NCBI GenBank assembly: GCA_963989385.1
Contig: OZ022500.1
Span: forward strand, 109,347,842-109,411,841
Direction of reading: 5' to 3'
Source: Ctena decussata
Taxonomy: Eukaryota > Mollusca > Bivalvia > Lucinida > Lucinidae
DNA: 64,000 nucleotides
Under the pieces are notes generated by a model. That model saw nothing but the letters and a program-made list of their open reading frames with translations. It was not told where the DNA came from and did no database searches. The number at the start of each line of letters is the position of its first letter. Positions within the stretch are counted from its first letter, which is position 1. A program made the translations under genes and the position numbers. Below, piece by piece: positions 22,258 through 34,774 of the stretch.

Positions 22258-23152
22258 AAGAAATATAATGCACATACATGTACATGTATTCTCCTGGATT
22301 GGCTCATTCAAAGATTTTCTTCAGTTTCAGGCTTCCTCTGGATAGCCTACTCAATCAGTTGTCTTCAAATGCCCATCTTTGATTATTTTCATTTCACTAG
22401 GGATTGTCCCTATAATTTGCATAAGAGTTATTTGTTTTCTAGGTGTGAATTGAATCTATTAAGATTTTGCTATTCTCATCAGTATTTTACCACTTATCTA
22501 GACAGTGCAATTAAGCCAGAATAGCATTAGGCCAAGTTTTCGGAAGAGCTGCGTGATCTTTGGGAATAAAAAGTCAGAAATGTGTTTTCGTCATTCTTGT
22601 TATGCTATCAGCAGAACTTTAAATTAGTCCATCAATGATGAAATGACAATTTTCATGTAAAATTACATTATTCAAAGCTTTGACTATTTCTGTATAAACA
22701 TCTTAATTTTCACTGATTATAAGGACTGGCAAAAGCCAAACTATCATTATAGTTGTGTGAAAATAGTAACAGTATGTAATTTTATCCATTAATTAGAGCA
22801 AAAGAAGTTCAGATAAAAATAGTATTATGATTTGCATGACAATAGTCACTTCATTTCCAACTACAAGAGTATTTCCATTTGTGGTAAGAAGTTTAAGGCT
22901 GCCGTCATCTGCCATGGCCTAAACCTGTGAGTTTATGAGGTCATACAGTTTCAACTGAAACACTGAAAAAAGTTAATTTTAACAAAATCGGTGAAATTAA
23001 TACTCAAATCACTACAAACGAATTGACACTAAATCAAATCTTTCAAAAGTCATAATTATTGCATTTAATTAGATAATGAAGTAATCATAAGCTGACCTCA
23101 GTTTTCAGGCCCTACATCTTTGTATGCCACCGTTACAACAGAAATTTTGAGC
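22258..23152. other. No supported feature
   Basis: AT-rich intronic sequence, nothing recognised. Confidence 0.4.
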
Positions 23153-23352
23153 AAAGCTCTAGATAAGAGGGGTATCTGATGATAATTGAGGGATAATTTT
23201 CTTTATTTCTCGTTGAAACCATATATTGTGACCCCTCATCTGAACCGTCTCATCGAGACGGTTCAGATGAGGGGTCACAACATATGTTTTTATCCAGAAA
23301 TAACAAAAATTATCCCTAATTATCACCAAATACTCCCCCTTATCTAGGGCTC
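23153..23352. mobile_element. Foldback element (TGTGACC family), best copy
   Basis: Arms agctctagataagaggggta and actcccccttatctagggct, with inner arms gtgacccctcatctgaaccg and cggttcagatgaggggtcac. Diverged relatives lie at 11568, 24590, 52980 and 53650. Confidence 0.85.
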
Positions 23353-23770
23353 TGTTAGAGTTTTACTTTAAACGTTTGTTTCAGTAGAATGCATGTCTTA
23401 AAATATTTATTTCAGAATGTCAAGCTTATACAGACAAACCTTGTCTAAAAATATTAATCATAAAATTTCTAGCCTATGCAGACAAAACTTGTTATCTTTT
23501 GCCACAATCTGAGTAGTAGAGTCTAATCAGTTTGACAGTTTTTGTGTGAGAGTGCATCCTTAAGGAAATTTCTTTATGTATTTTATTCCAGACTCGCATG
23601 ATACCTATAGATTTTAGCACTGTCTGCCATAAATTGTAATGAAACTAGTGAAATTTCATTATAGAGACTGTCAAATTGAAACCCAGCTGAGTATTTCAGC
23701 AGATTGCAACTGACTGTAATAAGCTCCTCTTGCATTTTAATGCTCACCAAGGAGTATCTTTATTTCATCT

Positions 23771-23982
23771 GGGGCCATTTAAGTGGTTGCTATGCTGTTG
23801 CTAAGGGTAAATTTCAATGTTGGAGATTCCCTACAACTATGAAATTTGCTCTGGAGGAACAGTCTTTGTAAGACTGTTCCTCCAGACCAAATTTCATAGT
23901 TGAAGGGAATCTCCTTTATAGATATTTAGCCTTAGCAACCGCATAGCAACGACTTAAGTGGCTTTATGAATACGGCCCCAGG
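23771..23982. mobile_element. Foldback element (GGGGCCATTTAAGTGG)
   Basis: The left arm ggggccatttaagtggttgc with tctggaggaacagtcttt at the centre pairs with the right arm ending cttaagtggctttatgaata and cggcccca. The inner arms tggaggaacagtctt/aagactgttcctcca are perfect. A single copy in the window. Confidence 0.8.
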
Positions 23983-24386
23983 GTTCATGATACCAGACAG
24001 CATTAGCTGTTGAATTGCTGTTTGCAATTATTGTTTAATTGTCTTACTGGATATGAAATAGTACAATGTCAGACAATATTCTTATCCTTTAAAGCGCAAG
24101 AAATGAAAAAGTTGAATTTGCAAACAGCTCAAATCCAGATGAGATGGCTTATGATGAGCTGTCTCATACAATTTATCATATATGACATCACATCTGAGAT
24201 TTTAATAAAGCCATGTGTTAAAAATGATAATCAACTAGTGGATTAAATATGCAAATTACATTGACACGTTATGCATTGACATCCATAAAAATGTCGCGTT
24301 TTCTAAAGACAAAATCATGACGTTTTAATTCAAAATAAGGTTGTAGTGACAATTATGATAAACAGAACCTTGCATTTGTGCTGCTG

Positions 24387-24487
24387 TATTATTGAATTTA
24401 TCAAACTCATTGGGAAAACTGGTAAGATGCTCAGCATAGCCTAGCATCTTATTGTTTTCCCCAACTCGTTTAATAAATTCAATAATA
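24387..24487. repeat. Hairpin with 33 bp arms
   Basis: tattattgaatttatcaaac ... gggaaaac pairs with gttttcccc ... ttaataaattcaataata. The loop is itself partly palindromic (taagatgctcagcat / tagcatctta). Probably a small foldback element; no relative was seen in the window. Confidence 0.75.
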
Positions 24488-25560
24488 CATGAGTACTCGT
24501 GTACAGCTGCTCATGTAATGTCCTCTGTGTAGATGAGAACAGTTTTGATGATAATTCTGGAATAATGTTTCAGAAAGTACTTTTCATGGAAACATATTTT
24601 ATGCATGGTCTATCATTAGAACTACCTTGGGCAGGTCAGTTCTAATGAGGACTTCACAGGTACATTTACAGATAGTCAACAATCTTTGCAACTACTCCTT
24701 CACTTGATGTCTGAATTGATGCTTCTTCAACCAGCAATGTTACATTGGCAGTGAAATAAAGTGATATCTTGATAAAGAGCTCCATATAAGATTTGGTTCA
24801 ACTGATGACTCCCTAATGCGATGTCTGTATTGATACTTCTTTAGCTAGCAATGTTTACATTAGCAGTGAAATAAGTAACACCCATCTTCACTAGCCAACA
24901 GTACTTCGGTCCTAAATTACCCCTTGGTCAATGACCTATTGGTAAATTGAATTTCACACAGCACCATTTCATTGAATGTGAGCAACTTGCATTGCATTTA
25001 GTCATATTATCCATAACAAATCATTTTCTGCATAACAGGCTCTCTTGTTTATAGAAAAATGTCCTGATTGAATTTATAAGCAAAAAGAGCAGTCACGCTT
25101 TAACCATTTCATCAGTGTTTTTGAAGAAATATGCAAAGTAATGGGACAACGTTGTTTGCAACCAATCTTTTGAATGGTCTAAAAATTATACATGCTAAGG
25201 GGAAAAAACTCACTGCAGCAAAAGGCCATGCTGTGGGAAATCCGATTTGGAATAGTCTGTCATCCAAAGGTAGGTAAGGAACAAATTGGACTATTTACCC
25301 TTGACCTGGTAAGATGAGCATCACCTTGACAAAGACCATCATAAAAAGATTTTTTGTTACTGATGACTCCTTGACATGCTGACTGCATTGATACTTCTTT
25401 AGCCAGCAATGTTGCGTCAGCAGTAAACTCAGCTATCTTGACAAAAAGATCAATGTAAGATCTGGTTTAAAAGAGGAATCCTTGGCATGGCGTTGGCATG
25501 GATGTTCCTTCAACCAATAGTAATACATTAGCAGTGAAATAAAGGGATACTTTGACAAAG

Positions 25561-25822
25561 GCCGTGTAGCTCAATCGGTAGGGAGTCTGTCTTATAAGCC
25601 AGAGGTCCTGAGCTCGATACCCGATCAGGCCACTTCCATTTTTCCTTTCCTTGATTGAAGAAGGGCAGTTGTCAGTTACTGGTGAAAGTAAAGGTGCTAA
25701 GTACTGGTTAACCGCTTAGGAGGTCTAAGCCTGCCCAGGAATAGTGTGGTTAGGTTATCTGACCATCCAGACATGACAATAGCTGTTTACCATGGACATT
25801 AAGCAATAACACAACAACAACC
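25561..25822 (+). mobile_element. SINE copy 3
   Basis: Complete tRNA-like head gccgtgtagctcaatcggta with A box, a changed B box (gagctcgataccc), the shared body, and tail aataacacaacaacaa. ttgacaaag flanks both sides (25552-25560, 25823-25831); it also fits the array unit, so the insertion point is clear. Confidence 0.9.
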
Positions 25823-26840
25823 TTGACAAAGAGCTCCATGACATAAGCTGTTACTTATGAATCCTTGACATGATGTCTGCATTGATATTTTTCAGTCTGC
25901 AACCTGACATTCACAGTGAAATTAAGTGACACCTTGGCAAAATGCAACATACAAGGTTTGCTTTAGCTAATATCTTCTTGACAGGTAGTCTACATTGATT
26001 CTTCTATAGCCAGCAATGTTATATTAGTAGTGAAATAAAGTTACACATTCACAAAAACTCCTTGGACAAGTTGTTTTACTGAAGTCTCCTTAACATGATG
26101 TCTGCATTGAAACGTTTCAACCAGCAATGTTACATTAGCAGGGAAATAGTTACACCTTGACAAAAAGCTCCTTGACATAAGCTTTTACTGATGACTCCTG
26201 GACATGAGGTCTGCATGAGAGCTTCTATAGCCAGCAATGTTACATTAGCTGTGAAATAATGTGACACCTTGACAAAGAGCTCCATTACATAAGCTTTGAC
26301 TGATGACTCCTTGACATGAGATATGCTGTTACATTAGGAGTGAAATACAGTAACATCTTGGCAAAGAGCAACATATAAGATTCGGTTAAGCTGATATTTT
26401 CTTGACAGGTTGTCTGCATTGATGTTTCTGTAGCCAGCAATGTTATATTAGCAGTGAAATAGTTACACCTTCACAAAAACTCCTCAGATGATTTGGTTTT
26501 GCTGATGTCTCCGTAACATGATGTCTGCATTGATTCGATTCAACCAGCAATGTTATGTAAGTAGTGAAATAAAGTGACACCTGGACAAAGAGCTACATGT
26601 AAGATTCAGTTTTCTGATGACTCCCCAAGATAGTATCTTCATTAATGCTCCTTTAGCCAGCACTGTTATATGAGCAGTGAAATAAAGTGATACCTTGGCA
26701 AATAGCTTTATTGAAGCTTTGGTTTTACTGATGACTCCTTGACATGATATCTACAATGATACTTCCACAGCCAGCATAGTAACAGTATCAGTGAGATGAA
26801 GTGAACTTTGGCAAGAAGCTCTTTAAAGGATTTTGGCATC

Positions 26841-28230
26841 TTTTTATGCCCCCGTGACGATAGTCAGGGGGCATTATGTTTTACCCCTGTCCGTCTGTCT
26901 GTCCGTCCGTCCGTCTGTCCGTCCGTCGCACCTAAAAAAAGTTTGTATAATCAACTTCTCCTACAGTTTTTAGGCAATCAATCTGAAACTTTGCACAAAT
27001 GCTGCAGGCATACTGAAGATGTGCACCTCCCTTTTTGAAGAGGAAAAAATCATTTTTGACAAAATTACGGCCTTTACGGACTTAGAAAATTTTACAGGTT
27101 CTGTCTAATACAGAATGGCAAGTTTGTATAATCAACTCCTCCAACAGTTTTTAAGCTATCAATTCAAAACTTTGCACACTTGTTCCAGATGTATTGAAGA
27201 TGTGCACCTCCCTTTTTGAAGAGAAAAAAAATCATTTTTGACAATATTACAGCCTTTACGGACTTAGAAAATTTTACAGGTTCTGGCTAATACAGAATGG
27301 CAAGTTTGTATAATCAACTCCTCCAACAGTTTTTGGGCCATCAATTTAAAACTATGCACAGTTGTTTCAGACATATTGAAGATGTGCACCTCTCTTTTTG
27401 AAGAGAAAAAAATCATTTTTGACAAAATTAGGGCCTTTACGGACTTAGATTTTTTAACAGGTTCTGGCTATTACAGAATGGCAAGTTTGTATAATCAACT
27501 CCTCATACAGTTTTTAAGTTATCAATTTAAAACTTTGCACATTTGTTTCAGACATATTGAAGATATGCATGTGCTTTTTTTTTAGGAGAAAAAAATAATT
27601 TCTGACAAAACTACAGCCTTTTATAAACTTGGGAATTATTTGGGTTTTGACTATTAACCGAATGACATCATCGTATAATCAACTCCTTCCACAGTTTATT
27701 ACTAATCGATTTGAAACTTCCCCTATATTTTTACTGACATATTGGAGATGTGCATATGCCTTTTTGAAGAGAAAACATTTATTTTTGACAAAATTAAGAG
27801 CTTTTTAAAGTTTGAAAATTTACAGGTTCTGGCTAATTCAGGATGGCAAGTTTGTATACTCAAACTGTCCCAAGGTTTATAAACTGTCACTTTTAAATTT
27901 AGCACAGATGTTCCAGACATATTAAAGATATGCATGTATCTTTTTCAAGATGAAAAAAAATTTGAAAAAAAATCAAGGCCTTTTCAAACTTAGCAATTTT
28001 TCGGTTTTGGCTAATACAACATGACAACATTGCATAATCAACTCCTTCCACAGTTCTTAGGCAATACAGGATAAAATTTTTATATATTCAATAATGTCAG
28101 CAGCTTTAAAACAATCTTGCCTTTTTGAAGTACAAAAGTGGGGGAGGGGGCAGTGTGAGAAAAGACGAAGTGGGGCTCAGGCACAGCACGGGGGCATCAT
28201 CTGTGTCTTACAGACACAATTTTCTAGTTT
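26841..28230 (+). mobile_element. Helentron-like element (TGCCCCC head), copy 1
   Basis: Starts tttttatgcccccgtgacga with the head pair tgccccc/gggggca, then the microsatellite tgtccgtccgtccgtctgtc. Seven ~175-180 bp core units follow (aatggcaagtttgtataatc; cttcagacatattgaagat type). It ends with gcacgggggcatcatctgtg, the hairpin tgtgtcttacagacaca and tttctagttt. Related to 46583-49339. Confidence 0.78.
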
Positions 28231-28770
28231 AACATCTCCTTGACATGATGTCTGCATTGTTGCTTCCTCAGCAGAAGAACCAAAACAGAACTGCCGCCTC
28301 GGGATGGCCCGTAATGGAATTACTGGGGAGTTTAACCAGTTTGTGGTTGAACAACCTTCGCCCTTTGATGTCTGCATAGACACATCTTCATCCACAATGT
28401 TACATTTGCAGTGAAATAAGTCCTTAGAAAAGACTCTATGTAAAATTACATTAGCAGTGAAATAAAGTGGCACATATTGACAAAGAGCTTCATATAAGAT
28501 CTGATTTTACTGATGTCTCTTTGTGGTATGACAGCATTGATACATTAAAATTACATTAGCAGTGAAATAAAGAGCTTGACAAAGAGCTTGGTATAAGTTT
28601 TTGTTTTACTGATGTTTCCTTGACATAATGCCTTTTTTACAGCTTCAGCCAACAGTTTTAAAGTTAAAGTCTCCTTAAACATTGTGTCTGCAATGATGTT
28701 CCTTCAGCCAGTGATTTGGTGGTAGCAGTGAAAAAAGTGACACCTTGACAAAGAGCTCCATATGAGATTA

Positions 28771-29120
28771 GATTTTATTTGTGATTCTAGATTCTTTTTC
28801 TCCAAAATGTGTACATTGTTGTTACACAACATACTTTTTTATGGAGAAATAAATAGAAAACCATTGATTTTTCATGTAAACACCATTGTAACTGGAGCCC
28901 AAGATGAAATAATTACATTTCCTTCTGCATCTGTTTTCATGAAATGGTTTCATGTAAATAGTTCAGTTTTCCATCCCTAAATTACATTTTGGCATACTGT
29001 ATTAATAAATATTTAGGCAGTGAAATTGATTTATTGAATAAAACAGTTTGAAGACAGTATGAAAGTTGTGTGAAAGCATTGATCTCCCACATGCAAAGCA
29101 AATTCTCAGACAGCATCTGG
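28771..29120. other. No supported feature
   Basis: AT-rich sequence between the 115 bp array and the Helentron-like element. Confidence 0.4.
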
Positions 29121-30142
29121 TTTTTGTCTCGCCTGCGAAGCAGAGGCAAGACATATGTATTGCTTTTCCGGTGTCGGTGGCGGCGGCGTCATCGGGGGCG
29201 TAAACTTTTGTCGAGTTTTTGCGTTTAGGTCATTTTCTCAGAAACCATAAGGGCTAGAGCCATGAAACTTGGTACATGCATACATCTGGAAGAGTAGATC
29301 TCAAAGCCATCATCAATATTGAGTCTTGACATACATTTTACGGTTGACTGACTTCGCAATTTTTTGTCGAGTTTTTGCGTTTTGGTCATTTTCTCAGAAA
29401 CTACAAGGGCTATAGCCATGAAACTTGGTACATGCATACATCTGGATGAGGAGATCTCAAAACTATCATCAAGACTGAGTCTTGACTTGTATTTTACGGT
29501 TGACTGACTTCGTAATTTTTTGTCAAGTTTTTGCGTTTTGGTCATTTTCTCCAGAACTATAAGGGCTAGAGCCATGAAACTTGGTACATGAACATACATC
29601 TGGAAGAATAGATCTCAAAGCCATCATCAATATTGAGTCTTGACCTACATTGTACGGTTGACTGACTTCGCAATTTTTTTTCAAGTTTTTGCGTTTAGCT
29701 CATTTTCTCAGAAACTATAAGGGCTAGAGCCATGGAAATTAGGTTATGCATTCATCCAGAAGAGTAGATCTGAAAGCCATCATCAATTCTGAGTCTTGAC
29801 CTACATTTTACGGTTGACTGACTTTGCAATTTTTTGTCGAGTTTTTGCGTTTAGGTCATTTTTTTCAGAAACAATAAGGTCTAGAGCCATGAAACTTCGG
29901 TCATACATTCATCTGAAAGAGAAAAGCTCAAAGTCATCATCAATATTGAGTCTTTACCAACAGTTTACGGTTGACTGACTTTGTAATTTTTTTTTTCAAG
30001 TTTTCAGATTAAGGTCATTTTCTCAGAAACTGTAAGGACTAGAGCCAAGAAACTTCGTTGATGCATACATCTGTGCTGATTAACCTTTGTTTTATGACAA
30101 AGCGCGAGCAGGCGAGACACCGCATTCCGCGGAATTCTTGTT
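29121..30142 (+). mobile_element. Helentron-like element (CTCGCCTGC head)
   Basis: Head tttttgtctcgcctgcgaag with cagaggcaagac, then ggtgtcggtggcggcggcgt. Six core units of ~150 bp follow (tttgcgttttggtcattttc; gggctagagccatgaaactt; ttttacggttgactgacttc). It ends gagcaggcgagacaccgcat, the palindrome ttccgcggaa and ttcttgtt. The inverted head piece gcaggcgagac precedes the hairpin. Core-deleted or degraded relatives lie at 21860 and 59240. Confidence 0.8.
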
Positions 30143-31333
30143 ATGTATTACAGGTCTCTGTTTTCTTCCTTACTGGTTTATGGTAATCAATGTTCTTACT
30201 CTAATTAGTAATATTACCTCATATTGTTGGGTGAAAATGCCTCTGTGCCTAGTTACATCCAGCTATTGGCTTCTTGACAAGGCTAATTGACTAATAAATA
30301 TCCCCAAAGTAGTCCTGGTGAATGGACAAAAATACTTAAACTTTCCCAGAATTTTGGACATCTTATCCAATTGCTGTAGTAAATGGTATCCCTAAATTTG
30401 AACATGTTGATTTCAATATCTCCAGTGATGCATCAAAAATAGCTGGTAGAATGGCAAACAGTGAAGACTCAGATCAGACTGGAGCAGTCTGAACAGTGTC
30501 TACACTGCTTGCTAATGCTCTTCAGTCCAAATTTGTACAGTTTATTTGGTAAGTTGCTCAGAAAGATTCTTAATATAAGAGAAGCTTGCCATTACCAGAT
30601 AGAATCATAAATCATATAGGAGTGCTTAGGTATGAATTATTTGTCAAAAGGCTTCTTTCCTTATAGAAAAAATTCATTCAAAGACATCTAGATAATTTCA
30701 ATCAAGAGAAAATGAGACTTTTACAATAACAATTAAAGAATAAAGTGTTTACAGTATATTTAAAATCAGCCCCTGATGCTTTCAGCCTGTAGCAGCTGAC
30801 AAAATCTGTGTTTTAAATTGTGGTCTCTGTTATTGATCATTCTGTAAATCAAGGTCTTCATGTAGTTCAGTTGATATCTTGTAATGGTTCTCTGGAATAT
30901 AAATCTTGTCTTTTTGACAAAATCTTTTGTCTTTGATTATTAATCAACAATTGATGCTTGTCTCAGATTTCATTTAGTATTTGTGCTTGATGAAATCTCT
31001 TTGCTTGTTCCATGCTTGTTTTTGATCATCAGGAATTTTGCTGACCTCAGCAATGTATGTCATAGTTAGAAATTCTTCAAATGTTCTTGTTACTGCAACA
31101 GTAGTGTATCTTGTAGTGAGGCACTTGGATCTCAATATCTGACTTCATTCATTAACATTTCATTTAGGACCACACAGTGCATTTTTCAGCTGCTGTAAGT
31201 GCTACCCCAACCAACCATACTTTTGAAACATGATATCAGTTTGACTATGACCACCATTACCAGCAAAATTTATGACATTGATCTACCACAAATGCATGAA
31301 AGGATGATTAAATAAAAAAACAAAACAATAAAT
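30143..31333. other. Mostly unassigned; hairpin element at 30453-30520
   Basis: Only ggcaaacagtgaagactcag, atcagactggagcagtctga and cactgcttgc near 30453-30520 are recognised, a CTGATCAGACTG hairpin relic. The rest is AT-rich without signal. Confidence 0.5.
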
Positions 31334-31569
31334 GAGCCGCAACACGAAAAAAACAACAATGTGGTTGTGCGCCCAGCGCAGACTCAGATCAGCCTGGGCA
31401 TCCGCCCAGTCTGATCAGAGTCTTCGCTGTCCGCATGGAGGTAGCTTAGACTCTTAGCTACCCTTTGAGCACTTAACAAAGAGCCTGGGCAAACTGGGTG
31501 GATGCCCAGGGTGATCTGAGTCTGTGCTGGTCGCACAACCACATTGTTGGTTTTGTCATGTCGCGGCTC
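31334..31569. mobile_element. 236 bp foldback element, copy 3
   Basis: It starts gagccgcaacacgaaaa and ends gtcatgtcgcggctc. The left arm is well kept; the right arm has changed (gagcctgggcaaactgggtgg), so the hairpin would be imperfect. No clear target duplication is seen: the flanks are aataaat and aaatttc. Confidence 0.85.
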
Positions 31570-31958
31570 AAATTTCTGTGCCATTCTCAGTTAAAAGGAC
31601 AAGGCAGCATATTGGATTAGATTTTGTGGTCTAGCACTAACTCCTCCTGGTTTATGTTCAGCTTACTTACAATTTGATGGCAAACTGGCGGAAGACATGA
31701 ATAATTAATGGAGCAATTTAGATTTACAACACAGTAATCAGCAACAGAATTCTAAAAAGAAATCATTCAGACAAGTAAGCCAGTAGTGTGTTGAAGGAGA
31801 CTTGTTACTGTGCCTGAGTTCTATCATTAGTCTAAAGTATATCTAAAAAGTGTTGTTTTCACAAAGCTTCATGAAAATATTACTTGCATAACATGTTTGT
31901 CAGCTGTATAAAAGCAAAAATCACGTAGTGAGCAAAATGGTCACTATAGGAAAGAGTC
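31570..31958. other. No supported feature
   Basis: AT-rich intronic sequence. Confidence 0.4.
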
Positions 31959-32215
31959 AGGCTGCATGGTGCAGTCGATAGCATGTCTGACTCAAGAGCC
32001 AGAGGTCCCGAGTTTGATACCCAGTCCAGCCACATACTTTTGTTTTTCCTTCCGCTGATTCAAGAAGGGCAGTTGTCAGCTACTGGCAAAATTATGTGCA
32101 ATTAGTACTGGTTGACTGCTTAGGAGGTCTAAGCTTGCCCAGGAATTGTGTGGTTAGGGTAACATGACCATAGCTGTGTAGTGTTTACTCTGGACGTAAA
32201 GAAACAAAACAACGA
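31959..32215 (+). mobile_element. SINE copy 4, diverged
   Basis: gctgcatggtgcagtcgata gives a worn tRNA head; the B box is gagtttgatacc; the body is shared (tgattcaagaagggcagttg), and the 3' end is shortened by a deletion (ggttagggtaacatgacc). The tail is A/C-rich. The older divergence hides the target duplication. Confidence 0.85.
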
Positions 32216-34499
32216 ACAACAACAAATGTGCAGTGTAGCTAAGCCTTATTTTATGCATAAATTAAGATTTCTCAGGGTTTGTTATTATGAGGAGTGTGTG
32301 AACAGCAAAGGCTGTGGTCAGACTGCACTGATATGCAGACTGATCCGAGCCTTTGCTGCATGTTTGCATTGAGCACCCTGCTCAATTCTGAGAATAAAGT
32401 CAAAACATTTTGAATTTTTGTTTACCTCTAATTTAATAGGAAGCATTGTTTGCAAGATCTATGGTGGCAAAATCTCATTACTTTGTTTAGTATCATAATA
32501 AAGTTGACAAAAGCAATCATGGGTGTGGCTGCATGCAAAGCAAGGTGGGTGAGATTTTTTATGTTTGCAGCTCAATTATGACCCTTTCATATCATCATGG
32601 CTGGTGCAATTCTTGGTTGCCAGTGGGAAAGAACCTCTGTGTTCAAACTTCAATAGAGTCCCTATATAATCTATAAAGCAAATAAGTCCTGAAATTAGTT
32701 AGATCATCTGAAAGCAAGCTAGGACACCAAAGAAACAATGAAAGCAGACTTTCTCAGGTGAGGCTGGTAGTGATCATTAACCCATGGCATTCTGGGTATT
32801 TTTTGACATCTGCATCAAATTCAAGAATAATTTGATAATATTGGTCTAACCAACTTTTGTAGAAATGATGTCTAGGCAGCAAACAGTTTGGATCTCAGAT
32901 CAGGCCCCATTGTGGGGCCTGATCTGGATCCAAACTGTTTGCCCAGATACCTCTAAAGGGGTATCCTGAATGCAATGGGTTAATGAATCAAAGACTGATT
33001 GACTGATTTTCTCAGTCTTTGTTGTTTGTTTTTGCCTTACTAGATATGTTAGCATTTTCAAGTGATGCAGCTTAGACTGAATCGTTCTTTAATTATAAAA
33101 GCTGAACTTTGAAAGCTCTGCAAATCTCTTCTGTGCTCACTAATTCAGCCCTTAGTAGAACCACTCAGAAATTATTTACCAAGTAATTACAGGAAAGGAA
33201 ATTAAACGTTCTCTCTTTTGGCCTTAATTGTTTGTCATATGTTTCCCTCGTTGCTGAAACAGGCATTGATTATTTTGTTGATGTACCATACATATTAAAA
33301 GGAACACTCTCCACTGATTTTGACCACAGGAACTTTTTCTGAAAACAGCTTGATGCAGAACTGTAAGCATACCAGCTATTAGGTAGGTAGGAGGAGGGGG
33401 TTTTCCCCTTCTAGAACAACTTCTAATACCTAAATCAGTCTTTTGTACTTCTGCTGTAAGATGGGTTTTTTCCCCTTTCGAACAACCCAAATAAATCTAG
33501 ATTCATCTCTAGATTTTGTGGATTGTTTTGTATGTTTCCATATAGTCATTAAGGCATTCTGAACAATGTGTATGAAGAACTTCCTTTTCATGGAGCGCTA
33601 CACTCTATGGTACTGTACTGGTATGCACAATATATGTGTTGAGGGAAATTATTGATGCTGGTAATAAATTTTAACACAATGTTGATTACTTTCGATATTC
33701 TGTCATATCATGAGCCTTTCTTATTAATTAAACAACTATCTAATAAATTATTAGATTAGTATTTCTGTTGTGCATGATCATACATTGATTATTGGCTGAC
33801 AATTCTCTTACCAAGAAAAAATATGATGAATGTCATAAAATCTAAAATATTGGAACAGACACGACTTAGCAATTATAAACCCCGGTAAACATGCGATGCC
33901 GGAACAACCTCTACCCAATGTTGTCCGTTGACGTTTTGACAACGTTGTGTAGACATTGCACCAACACTGTGTGCTCATAAGGACCCTGTTAACCTAGACC
34001 ATATAGAGTCTCTGTGTGTTGCTAGAAATCAGACTGCTCTCTAGGGGTCTGCTAATGCGTCGTCACTGTTTGCCATTCAGGCAGCAGTTCCCTCCCACCC
34101 TCCACCTGCCCCCCAGTCTTATTCTTATTAGCCTTATATTGTGAAATGAGATGCATTAGCAAACAGTGTAGACGCAAATCAGGCTGCTCTAGGAAAGACT
34201 GCTGTATTTGGTAAGCTGTCCAGGTATTCACAGTAATTATGTTACGTTAAGGGTCCCTGGGGAATGGGTATTGATGTCCTATACTTAAAAATTAACAACA
34301 ATAGGCAGGACCTAACTCTATTATATATGATGCTGGTTCCATTGAGAGTCTGTGGACTGTGGTATGAATAACAGAAACTCTGTTGACTTTATTAACACAT
34401 TAAACAGCAAGTAACATTGTCATGCAATTTCAGGTGTCCATGTCCATGCTTGACAGTCTGCATAACAATGTGCATAAGGATCACTTTCTTTTTTTTTTG
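32216..34499. other. Mostly unassigned; hairpin elements at 32290-32362 and 32878-32942
   Basis: The hairpin at 32878-32942 (agcaaacagtttggatctca ... ggatccaaactgtttgc) is well kept around the palindrome gccccattgtggggc. A worn one lies at 32290-32362, and separated GCAAACAGTG pieces at 34050-34200. A C-rich patch lies at 34085-34115. No coding signal. Confidence 0.55.
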
Positions 34500-34756
34500 C
34501 TTTGTAATGTTTATTTTGCATTATAAAGGAGTAACTTTGTATAATCCGCTTCCTCCACAGTTTTCGACCAGTGTTATCAGACTGGCTATGTGGGAAAATG
34601 TTGTCTGCATCTTGGTTTACTTCTAAAGTATATCATGCGGCTAGCTACAGTCCTAGGCAAGGCATAATTAAACATTTCAAGGTGTGGGGGAGGGTATTGT
34701 TGTGGCAGTCACAGGGCATGGGGGCACCACCTATGTCTTACAAACAGTTTTCTAGA
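34500..34756 (+). mobile_element. 3' remnant of TGCCCCC-type Helentron-like element
   Basis: tttgtataatccgcttcctc and tccacagttttcgaccagtg match the core of 26841-28230, and cagggcatgggggcaccacc, tatgtcttacaaac and agttttctaga match its 3' end. The head is missing. Confidence 0.7.
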
Positions 34757-34774
34757 TGTTCATTTGGTGTCAGG

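Larger units (their letters stand above)
24690..28770 (+). repeat. Large tandem array, about 115 bp unit, with insertions
   Basis: Degenerate units contain ccttgacatgatgtctgcat, tgatacttcttcagccagca, atgttacattagcagtgaaa and gtgacaccttgacaaagagc. The array is interrupted by a SINE (25561-25822) and a Helentron-like element (26841-28230), and resumes to 28770. A 92 bp GC-rich foreign piece (28270-28362; gaactgccgcctcgggatgg) is also embedded. Confidence 0.88.

Noticed and set aside
24010..24246. 78-codon + frame
   Set aside because: Overlaps a worn GCAAACAG hairpin relic (24118-24165) and lacks coding signs.
25561..25634. tRNA gene
   Set aside because: SINE head with a damaged B box and the same body as other copies.
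29225..29599. 124-codon minus-strand frame with repeated SFMALALMVSEKMT peptide
   Set aside because: Antisense reading of ~150 bp core repeats whose length is a multiple of three; no gene features.
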